A stretch of 64,000 nucleotides of DNA, taken from positions 124,001 through 188,000 of the forward strand of contig CAJNOJ010000113.1 of assembly GCA_905250025.1 (NCBI GenBank), given 5' to 3'. The notes below the pieces were generated by a model. That model did no database searches and was not told the DNA's origin. It worked only from the letters and a program-made list of their open reading frames with translations. Shown in pieces: positions 1-10,502 of the stretch (positions within the stretch are counted from its first letter, which is position 1; the number at the start of each line of letters is the position of its first letter). The position numbers were made by a program, and so were the translations under genes. This DNA is from Adineta ricciae (taxonomy: Eukaryota; Rotifera; Eurotatoria; Adinetida; Adinetidae).

Positions 1-780
1 ATATAATGACGTAAAACACGAAGGAAAATTGGTATTCAGAGAAAGAACGACAAAGAAAGATCGAAAGGATAGATGAAGAACTTTTTCTTTCCTTTTTTTT
101 CTCTCTCCGTCTTTTGTTGTTGTTTTTTGTTTTCGGTTTCCTCATTGGTTATTATAAATAACTTATCTTCGCTCGATCCGAGAATAAATCTATAGATGCA
201 GATGTCGTATGCGATCATACATTCGCCTAACAAAGCAAGCAAACGCTGGAATAAGCGCAGACTTACTGCTTCGAGAAAAGCTAATTGAAAATTTCACTTT
301 GATTTATCAATGTCGATCGCTGTGATGCGAACAAAAACTAGCACTATTGATGTATATCATCATTTGATCAAAATGAATTTTTTTTTTCATTTGAAAATTA
401 TATCATTTCTTTTTCCTATTGTAAACATATATGACTCCATACACACTTTAAAATCCGTATCGTAACTACAAGGTTATATTTGTTACAAGTACTTCTATAC
501 TCATCTGAACTCGATGTTTCATGTTCGACCACTACAACACTTTCTCTCCGTTTTTTTTTTGTTCGACCTTTTCTTCTTCTTCTTCTTTAATGTTCAGTCA
601 CTCATACTATTCCTTACGTTCATGTAAGGTGTATCCTTCTCTTCTATCTGCCGACCTCCTTCTTCATATTCACACGTGTAGCTATCACAGATAAATGACG
701 CTCTTTGATTCGAGTTCAGACCTGCACATGTATGTATGTTCTGAATACAAATTATTCTCATATCATTATATGTACATATA

Positions 781-812
<32 letters not shown>

Positions 813-3290
813 CTTTTCGATTAGACTCATTATAGGCCATCTATTTAGAACCGCAGTAGCCGACGGCTCATTCGAGCGCGACACTTATTTGTATTCAATA
901 GAACGATGAGACTCGCATACACAGGAAGAAATAGTTTACTGACCATTTTACTCATCGTTCGATCTGCATAGGTATTCAAAGGTCAGAACTTGATCCATCA
1001 AAGAAAAGATCAAAAGGAGGCCGACCATTCTTAATGATTGTTTTTTCTCTTCTCGTTCGATAGGAAGATTTAATCAAACGATTATTTTCAATAAAATACT
1101 ACGATTGAAATTTAATGACATACATTTTCTTTCATTTCTTTTTACTTTTATTATCGTTCATGTCCGTAGATAGAATATTTGAATCACTGTTGTTACTGTC
1201 TTGCCTTTACTCTCCGTTTTTTCACTCTCTCTCTCTCTCTCTCTCTCTCTTTTCTTGCGCGGCGCAATCGAAGTAACTCATCATCGTTTTGCTTCATTTT
1301 AAGAGAACGGAAACTTGAGAAGGTCATCTCTGTATATTCGATGTTTATATATAAACATACACTTCTAAACAAAAACATACTTTCCTTATAAAACATAGAT
1401 CTCTGATGAAATAATGAAGCAAACATCGACTACACACACGCACTTTCTATGCATGAGTGTGTCTCGTAAATTGAAATTGATCGAGTATATAATAGACAAA
1501 TAGAAGATATTTCTGGCAGATAAAAATTTCGTGTCATTGACGTCTATCATTGTCTATTAAATGAGTCCGATAGAATATTATTAACTAGGAGGAAAATCAT
1601 TGAGAAAAAAAACGAACACGCGTGTATACACGAGAAAAGAGAGAAATCAAGGTCTTCATTACCTTGATTTTCTCCTCATATATGTTGTACATATATAATT
1701 TTGATGAGAGAAATTAAAGCAACATCAGTCGTTTTTCTTTCTTTTCATGAACTATACTATCTGTTGTTATTTGGTTAACTTGATTCGTTCAACATTGAAT
1801 AATTTGTTACAGTAGTTTGAAGTTTGTAACGGGGAAGAACCTTGTTCAAATGACATCGGAGAAAAGTCTTCTCCATAGAGAAAAAATGAAACGAACAAGT
1901 CATACTTCCTTCGCCGTTTTCATTTTTATTCATATGAATATCGAATTTTTTTTTTTCATTGCATCATTTCATCACGTCACATAGACATACACATACACGA
2001 ATTAGTGCTCAATCGTTCAGTTTGAACAAGAGATGAGCTTAATATAGAGGCAATTCTTGTTGTTCTCGACGTACGTGAATTCTCACCTGAGAGTAATCTT
2101 ATTCAAATAGCTCCCATATCGACTTTTGTCTCTCTTTGTATATGTATTATTCGTTTTCTTTCCCTCCCTCTTGATCATGGTTATACTTTTTTTACGTCCT
2201 TTGTCTGTTATGTGACACATTTATATATGTCGTCTGTTAAACCATATCGAAAATATCTGTTTTGTCTACATATCTTTTTTAGGTAATATCTATCTCACTA
2301 ATATCGTATAAGAAAAAGAACTCGAATTGAACACGCGGACGAGAATGACGACTGTTGTTAGTACATCCAATCCTGACGTCAATGCTCCAACAAGTTATGT
2401 TTCACGTTGGATTGCTCAAAGTCATGGTAAATATCAAAAGAGAGCTAACGAGTATTTTTCTGCCACTTATGACTATCGAACTAAAACAACGACTGGTTCA
2501 ACAACCACCATATCAATCATCAAAATTCCGGCCAGAGCCAGTCCACATTCTCATATGACTACATGGGAAGCTCAAGCGAAGACGCGGTCGGATGGTACAA
2601 CAATAATTCCTGCGAGTTCAGATTTATCATTTCCTGCATACGTTATTCAGAATCACAACATCAATAATAATAACAACAACAACAACAACAATGATCTACA
2701 AGAGAAACTAAATCGAGTTCGGTAAGTTCAATTAGTTTAATCTAATTACCTTCGACATTCAATTATAATTCATCACTCTTACGTCAGAACGAAAGTACTA
2801 TTGACGAGAACTATTCATAATAGGCATCGATAATGAATATTTTCCGGTACTTTTTTTTTAACATCTTTTGAAATCTATACTGGATTGCATAACATGTATA
2901 TTTATATGAATGAATGAATGAATGAATGTGTATACGTATGTTCAATTCAGTTCACCTCGATAATAATTCATTGACTGATTGATTCTATAGAAAAATCGAT
3001 GTTAACGACATTTGGAAGTTTAAAGGTATTTAACAAAGAGAAGATATGCCGCTTGAGTGCAAACTTCGTGTGATAAATCATACGTGAAATGAACACAAAA
3101 GAAAAGCATTCTATCGATGATTTGAAGTATAGATATTCTCATCTTGTTTTGTTTCTTCAGAGCTTTACTTGATGCGAAAAAACAACGTTCATATCGTCAT
3201 GTGTCGTCCGCTGCATCACCTTCACTTCTGCCAACGATTGTTCCTCTAAATGCTCCTTCTTTATCGGATCAAGTGCATCAAACAACATCA
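1..3290. repeat. Segmental direct repeat, copy 1
   Basis: Bases 1-3290 match 5043-8295 in the same orientation almost base for base. The differences are scattered substitutions plus length changes in simple repeats: an AT run near 781-812 that copy 2 lacks, a TC run at 1224-1250, and an ATGA run near 2906-2928 that is shorter in copy 2. The copy starts at the window edge and stops exactly at the N gap, inside CAMSAP exon 2. It holds the CAMSAP upstream region and exons 1-2. It could be the second haplotype wrongly placed in tandem by the assembler, or a real tandem duplication. Confidence 0.95.
2345..3290 (+). CDS. CAMSAP/Patronin family protein, 5' fragment (exons 1-2 of copy 1)
   Basis: Exon 1 is 2345-2721 and exon 2 begins at 3161, running into the N gap. 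The translation equals that of the complete gene at 7363, except that a run of asparagines is one residue shorter (10 against 11). All other base differences in exon 1 that I checked are silent. The coiled-coil and CKK regions are missing because the sequence breaks off at the gap. The fragment is best read as a second allele or paralogue cut by the assembly. Nothing in the part that is present shows decay. Confidence 0.8.
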
Positions 3291-3304
3291 NNNNNNNNNN
3301 NNNN
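3291..3304. other. Assembly gap (14 N)
   Basis: Fourteen undetermined bases follow directly after the end of repeat copy 1. The sequence to the right is the 3' flank of CSTF1 and is unrelated to what follows the matching point in copy 2. The join is therefore a scaffolding decision, and the true order of the two sides is unproven. Confidence 0.98.
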
Positions 3305-3383
3305 AAAAAAAAACATACAAAAGATGAATATTGATATAACAATAACAGAAAAGAAAGAAAGAAAAAACATATTCCTATTCATT

Positions 3384-5005
3384 TTAGTCACCAAACAATG
3401 TTCTTTTACACCAAAATCTTGCACGATGATCATCGGAACATGTGACAAAAGCTGGTGCTGTTGGACTATGTACAATACATTTTACAGGAGCATTATGGCC
3501 TAAACCCAGTAGACGTTGTCGTTCAGCATTACGCGAATTCCAACAACATAACGAGGTCGCTTTCTCATCAGGATAGAGTATATAATCTTCTGTATGATTA
3601 AAAACACAAGTCGCACGATGTTCTTGCTTAGCTAATGTACCAGCGCCGGTATAGTGGATTAGACAACGCTAAAAGTACAAATCGAATAGAGTAAGTTTGA
3701 AAGAAGGGATGATATTCTTACTGCTGTGGATAATTCCCACAGACGAACTTGTGAATCTTTCCCACTGGTCAACAAATACTTGGAATTTTTTGTGAAAGCT
3801 ACTGAGCAAACTTCTTCACTATTATGTGCACCATCGAATGTATTTATGCAACGATTTGTTACACCATCCCAAATTTTGAATGAACCGTCTTTCGACGATG
3901 TAGCAAACTGTTTTCCATTCGGTGCCCATTTGACACAAGTTATCGCTTTGGTGTGCTGATCTTGCGGTTGAGTTGAGACAAAGCATCGGCCTGTTTCCAC
4001 GTCATACAAACGTGTCACAGGGTGCTGTGTACCAACAATTAACCAGTCACCGCTTGGATGAAAACTTAAACAACGTATCTGATCAACTTCCTTGATTGTG
4101 CGAAACGACTTTTTCGTTGTTGATTTAGCGTACTCGAAAAATTTTATTGTATAATCACGTGAGCCTGATGCAAGAATTGGATCGAATGGATGAAAATCCA
4201 GACATGTGACTTCATCAGCGTGATCATAGAGCGTTCGAATGACTGGATGATTATCCATAGCTGGTTCGATGGAAGACGGTGCATAGTCTAGACCGAAACT
4301 ATTTTTAATAAGCATTCTAAAAGCGAAGATTCATGTAGATGAATAGGGACGATGCTCGTCAGCTGATTTTTCTCATACCGATCGACGTCAAGAATTTTAA
4401 TCGATGCATCTACTGAACCGGTAGCGATAATCGATCCAGTTGCATCGAAAGCAGCTGCACGGCAAGGTGCTTTGTGAGCAGTGACATAAAATGTTTCGTA
4501 CGAGCCAGCATCTGGACTAGTAATGGGTGAATCAGATTGATAATCAAAATCGAGACCTAGAAAGAAATCTTCTACGTGCTTCTTTTCGAGCGACAACGAT
4601 GATTTTCCCTACCTATATCTTGGACGTTTTCAGCAACAACGATCGATGATTTTTGTGCTTGTTCTAGCTCTTCGTCAGCTTTTAAACCGAGTCGAACAAT
4701 GTGAGTTAATCGATCTGACGGTGGACATGGCGGAGATGTCTTCAGAGGAAAAAACGGAGTTGATAAGAACCAAAACTAGAGTGTGATTGCATTCGAATCT
4801 TACTTGCAAAAGATTGGAAAGCGATACAGCTAATTGTTGATGACCATCATAGAATAATTGGGAAATTATTAAACGATAGGTCGTTTCACGTAAACGTGTT
4901 TCACTGCGAATCTATGTGAAATATAATTAAGTATACTGCAAGTAATTGATTTCGACATACTATTTGTGGAATGTTTAAAGTGCCGGGCGCGACTGTCGAA
5001 TCCAT
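3384..5005 (-). CDS. CSTF1: Cleavage stimulation factor subunit 1 (CstF-50), WD40 protein
   Basis: Subunit of the CstF complex, which binds GU-rich RNA downstream of poly(A) sites and promotes pre-mRNA 3'-end cleavage in the nucleus. Six exons: 5005-4961, 4911-4804, 4739-4613, 4556-4379, 4316-3722 and 3668-3384, giving 445 aa (human 431). The N-terminal dimerisation segment contains [11 protein letters not shown], matching the vertebrate KLIISQLLYDG. The WD40 repeats contain [44 protein letters not shown] and [11 protein letters not shown], all close to CSTF1. The first exon codes 15 residues starting MDST, and an AG lies 7 nt before its ATG. The gene is divergent from CAMSAP, so the two may share a promoter region near 5010-5100. 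Not truncated. Confidence 0.96.
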
Positions 5006-5042
5006 CGTCGAGCTATTTGTGGATCAGTGGGAAATGTGAATA

Positions 5043-7362
5043 ATATAATGACGTAAAACACGAAGGAAAATTGGTATTCAGCGAAAGAACGACAAAGAAA
5101 GATCGAAAGGATAGATGAAGAACTTTTTCTTTCCTTTTTTTTCTCTGTCTTTTGTTGTTGTTTTTTGTTTTCGGCTTCCTCATTGGTTATTATAAATAAC
5201 TTATCTTCGCTCGATCCGAGAATAAATCTATGGGTGCAGATGTCGTATGCGATCATACATTCGCCTAACAATGCAAGAAAACGCTGAAATAAGCGCAGAC
5301 TTACTGCTTCGAAAAAAAGCTAATTGAAAATTTCGCTTTGATTTATCAATGCCGATTGCTGTGATGCGAACAAAAACTAGCACTATTGATATGTATCATC
5401 ATTTGATCAAAATGAATTTTTTTTATTTGAAAATTATATCATTTCTTTTTCCTATTGTAAACATATATGACTCCATACACACTTTAAAATCCGTATCGTA
5501 ACTACAAGGTTATATTTGTTACAAGTACTGCTATACTCATCTGAACTCGATGTTTGATGTTCGACCCCTCCAACACTTTCTCTTCGTTTTTTTTTGTTCA
5601 ACCTTTTCTTCTTCTTCTTCTTCTTTAATGTTCAGTCACTCATACTATTCCTTACGTTCATGTAAGGTGTATCCTTCTCTTCTATCTGCCGACCTCCTTC
5701 TTCATATTCACACGTGTAGCTATTACAGATAAATGACGCTCTTTTATTCGAGTTCAGACCTGCACATGTATATATGTTCTGTATACAAATTATTCTCATT
5801 TCATTATATGTACATATATATCTTTTCGATTAAACTCATTATAGACCATCTATTTAGAACCGCAGTAGCCGACGGCTCATTCGAGCGCGACACTTATTTG
5901 TATTCAATAGAACGATGAGACTTGCATACACAGAGAGAGATAGTTTACTGACCATTTTACTCATCGTTCGATCTGCATAGGTATTCAAAGGTCAGAACTT
6001 GATCCATCAAAGAAAAGATCAAAAGTAGTCCGATCATTGTTAGTGATTGCTTTTCTCTTCTCGTTCAGTAGGAAGATTTAATCAAACGATTATTTTCAAT
6101 AAAATACTACGATTGAAATTTAATGACATGCATTTTCTTTCATTTCTTTTTACTTTTATTACCGTTCATGTCCGTAGATAGAATATTTGAATCACTGTTG
6201 TTACTGTCTTGCCTTTACTCTCCGTTTTTTCACTCTCCCTTCCCCCCCCTCTCTCTCTCTCTTCTTGCGCGGCGCAATCGAACTTACTCATCATCGTTTT
6301 GCTTCGTTTTAAGAGAACGGAAACTTGAGAAGGTCATCTCTGTATGTTCGATGTTTATATATAAACATACACTTCTAAACAAAAACATACTTTCCTTATA
6401 AAACATAGATCTCTGATGAAATAATGAAGCAAACATCGATCACACACACGCACTTTCTATGCATGAGTGTGTCTCGCAAATTGAAATTGATCGAGTATAT
6501 AATAGACAAATAGAAGATATTTCTGACAGATAAAAATTTCGTGTCATTGACGTCTATCATTGTCTATTAAATGAGTCCGATAGAATATTATTAACTAGGA
6601 GGAAAATCATTGAGAAAAAAAACGAACACGCGTGCATACACAAGAAAAGAGAGAAATCAAGGTCTTCATTACCTTGATTTTCTCCTCATATATGTTGTAC
6701 ATATATAATTTTGATGAGAGAAATTAAAGCAACAGCAGTCGTTTTTCTTTCTTTTCATGAACTGTACTATCTGTTGTTATTTGGTTAACTTGATTCGTTC
6801 AACATTGACTAATTTGTTACAGTAGTTTGAAGTTTGTAACGGGGAAGAACCTTGTTCAAATGACATCGGAGAAAAGTCTTCTTCATAGAAAAAAAATGAA
6901 ACGAACAAGTCATACTTCCCTCGCCGTTTTCATTTTTATTCATATGAATATCGAATTTTTTTTTCATTGCATCATTTCATCACGTCACATAGACATACAC
7001 ATACACGAATTAGTGCTCAATCGTTCAGTTTGAACAAGAGATGAGCTTAATATAGAGGCAATTCTTGCTGTTCTCGACATACGTGAATTCTCACCTGAGA
7101 ATAATCTTATTCAAATAGCTCCCATATCGTCTTTTGTCTCTCTTTCTCTCTGTGTATATGTATTATTCGTTTTCTTTCCCTCGCTCTTGATCATGGTTAT
7201 ACTTTTTCTTTACTTCTTTTGTCTGTTATGTGACATATTTATATATGTCGTCTGTTAAACCATATCGAAAATATCTGTTTTGTCTACATATCTTTTCTAG
7301 GTAATATCTATCTCACCAATATCGTATAAGAAAAGGAACTCGAATTGAACACGCGGACGAGA
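5043..7362. promoter_or_regulatory. Intergenic/5' region between CSTF1 and CAMSAP
   Basis: About 2.3 kb between two divergent genes with no convincing coding exon on either strand. It is AT- and pyrimidine-rich with many short T and TC runs. It contains a conserved 13-bp imperfect hairpin at 6651-6684, also present in copy 1 at 1641-1674. A possible splice acceptor (TTTTCTAG) near 7300 suggests a 5' UTR intron for CAMSAP. The same region is retained in copy 1. No individual promoter element can be assigned with confidence. Confidence 0.4.
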
Positions 7363-8295
7363 ATGACGACTGTTGTTAGTACATCCAATCCTGACGTCAA
7401 TGCTCCAACAAGTTATGTTTCACGCTGGATTGCTCAAAGTCATGGTAAATATCAAAAGAGAGCTAACGAGTATTTTTCTGCCACTTATGACTATCGAACT
7501 AAAACAACAACTGGCTCAACAACCACCATATCAATCATTAAGATTCCAGCCAGAGCCAGTCCACATTCTCATATGACCACATGGGAAGCCCAAGCGAAGA
7601 CACGGTCGGATGGTACAACAATAATTCCTGCGAGTTCAGATTTATCATTTCCTGCATACGTTATTCAGAATCACAACATCAATAATAATAATAACAACAA
7701 CAACAACAACAATGATCTACAAGAGAAACTAAATCGAGTTCGGTAAGTTCAATTAGTTTAATCTAATTACCTTTGACGTTCAATTACAATTCATCACTCT
7801 TACGTCAGAACGAAAGTACTATTGACGAGAACTATTCATAATAGGCATCGATAATGAATATTTTCCGGTACTTTTTTACATCTTTTGAAATCTATACTGA
7901 ATTGCATAACATGTATATTTATATGAATGAATGTGTATACGTATGTTCAATTCAGTTCACCTCGATAATAATTCATTGACTGATTGATTCTATAGAAAAA
8001 TCGATGTTAACGACATTTAGGAGTTTAAAGGTATTCAACAAAGAGAAGACATGCCGCTTGAATGGAAACTTTGTGTGATCAATCATACGTGAAATGAACA
8101 CAATAGAAAAGCATTCTATCGATGATTTGAAGTGTAGATATCCTCATCTTGTTTTGTCTTTTCAGAGCTTTACTTGATGCGAAAAAACAACGTTCATATC
8201 GTCATGTGTCGTCCGCTGCATCACCTTCACTTCTGCCAACGATTGTTCCTCTAAATGCTCCTTCTTTATCGGATCAAGTGCATCAAACAACATCA
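5043..8295. repeat. Segmental direct repeat, copy 2
   Basis: This is the second copy of the 3.3-kb segment at 1-3290. Its left edge lies 38 bp upstream of the CSTF1 start codon. Unlike copy 1 it continues without a break into the rest of the CAMSAP gene, so it is the complete locus. The position where the similarity stops on the right (8295) is set by the gap in copy 1 and not by a biological boundary. Confidence 0.95.
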
Positions 8296-10258
8296 CTAGT
8301 AGGAGATCATTCATCATCATCTCCTCCTCTTTCTTCGCCCGTAGCACTTGAGGTAAGCATACAACCGATTGGAAAGTGAAATCTATTGGGTTTTGTTTCT
8401 TCTTATAATGCAGAATGCTTATCATTCGCACGACGAATGTTTATCTTCGTCGTCCAATTTGAATAGTTATCTTTTTAATTCATCTCCGAATTATCTCAAT
8501 GCACCGTTGATTTTGCCCAGTCTTGTCGAAGAATCACCAAGTGATTCGGGTCTAAGTGATGGAACAAAAACGACGCATCATGATGATCCGCATGAATTAT
8601 CCAGTAAAAATCCTGCGATTATCGATTTAAGTAAGCCTTTAAGTAAGGAGGAAATGCTTGCTATTATGCAAATTCTACGAGAATTATGGAGAAAACAATT
8701 TGATTGTGAAATGCCTGATGTTGCCATGAAGCCACCGCTAATCACGTCATTCAAAAGAATAGGTGAAACAACATCGAGTAAAATACAGTATCAATCGGCG
8801 CCTGTTCTCAATAAATTAAACGCTGAACTAAATGATATTAAAGACAAAATAAAGAGATTCTCAAAAGAACGTCAACAGAAAACCACGAAATTAAGTGGTA
8901 AGAATCAGTTTAGATTTGACAATGACGCATTCGTTTTCTTTTCTACTTTAGAATCTGAAAATAGTCATTTGGACGCGGACGAGCATCCGTGTTTTGAAGA
9001 TCCAGTCTTCGTGCCTATTGGTGCACCGTTGTCGGTAAGAGCACTCATCTACGATCATATTGAGATCTGATCTTCTTCTGTCGATTAGTCGAAGGATTTA
9101 GAAAGAATGCAAGCGAAGAGGGAAGCGTTGCTTCGTCGGCAAACTCAACGTCATGAAAAACTTTTAAGCAAACGAACTGAACGACAAGCTGAAGCGGCTG
9201 AAAACTTCGACGAGTATCGTTTGTTTGAAGAATATCTTGCACAACGACGACAAGAAGATGAGCAACGCCGGTCAAACATTTTGCAAGCTCATCTCGAACA
9301 AAAACGAGCTGAAGCGGATCCTCCATCATCAAACGATTATTACTTTGCTGCAGCTCGAACTCGTAATCGGTTAAAACGTAAATCATCGATAACGTCGTTC
9401 CTGTCATTGGATGATGATCTCAGTTGTACGGGTTCGTTAAGTTATCCACTGAAACCGAGAAGTAATTCAACACGTTTCGAACCTATGTCGCCAAGTATAA
9501 CAGCACCGACAACGGCGTCAAAATCCAAGATGAATCGAGCAGCAAGTATTTCGAGTATCAATGGAGTTTACGATTCGTCACCCTCACTAAACACTAAATC
9601 CATTCTACCGCGAAGTCTATTTGGTGGAAGTTTGATGAATCTTTCAAAATTGCACACACCGAAGAAACGGGCGATAAATATTATGGATGATTCATGTTGT
9701 GAATCACTGACATCGTTAGCTACTTCAGCAACGAGTAAGAAACGATCAATTTCGGAAATAAAAAAGGAAAAGAAAATCTTTGTTATTCTAGGTGCACGTC
9801 TTACACGAAGTCAAACATTATTAACAACCAAATCGAACAAACATGCTATTATCAATTCTTTGAAACAAGTTGCTCTAGCCGGACCCGCTAATGAACGGCA
9901 ACGTGAAATAATGATTCGAGTAATTCGATACATTTTCATACTTTCTCATTGACATTGACCTTCTTCTTAGGAAATTGAAGCAAGTGAAGCTCGACATTTT
10001 GTCCTTCTCTTTCGTGATCATCGTCTACAATTTCGTGCGGTTTATATGTATATAGCAGAAACCGATATGATTGAAAAACTGCATGGTATTGGTCCGAATA
10101 TCATAACCGAAGTGATGGTCGACAAATGGTTTAAATACAATTCTGGCGGTAAACGTTTTACAAATATTCCCATAAAACATTTCTCAATTCAATGTGATGC
10201 TGTGATTATTCATAATGAATTTTGGCAGAAAAAACTGCAGATGAACAAGTTACATTAA
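7363..10258 (+). CDS. CAMSAP/Patronin family microtubule minus-end-binding protein (CKK domain), lacking a recognisable CH domain
   Basis: Binds and protects microtubule minus ends. Six exons: 7363-7742, 8166-8352, 8414-8897, 8952-9034, 9089-9919 and 9971-10258, giving 750 aa. The last ~100 residues are a clear CKK domain: HFVLLFRDHRLQFRAVY, then GIGPNI, FKYNSGGKRF and DAVIIHNEFW, as in vertebrate CAMSAPs. Before it, around residue 380, lies the family's charged coiled coil (KDLERMQAKREALLRRQTQ...). The N-terminal 380 residues are low-complexity (S/T-rich, with an 11-Asn run near residue 115), and no calponin-homology domain is visible, although animal CAMSAPs normally start with one. The ATG at 7363 is the first in frame; no CH-coding exon was seen upstream. 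Exons 1-2 also occur in copy 1. Confidence 0.9.
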
Positions 10259-10502
10259 CTGATGCTTAATAAACGAGAGGAGAGATTTTTGCTCATTGTC
10301 CATTAAAGTTTCCATTTTTTTTCTCTTTTGCATGTGAATAGGTTTTTTTTTGATTGCGAAATATACGTGCCAGATTCAATTCGTCTTTCTTTCTAACTAT
10401 CAGTGGAAAATGAAATCAACGAGGTTAAGAACATCAACACTCTTGTGCTAATTCTTTGATCAGAAATTTTTATTTTACACTCAGATCTCTTGCCGAATTT
10501 AT

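Noticed and set aside
36-242. Minus-strand frame at the window start, repeated at 5271-4975
   Set aside because: It lies in the CAMSAP upstream region, differs between the copies, and in the second copy runs into the CSTF1 first exon in another frame; it is low-complexity and not protein-like.
787-812. AT-repeat tract considered as part of a mobile element boundary
   Set aside because: It is a microsatellite length difference between the two segment copies, with no element ends nearby.
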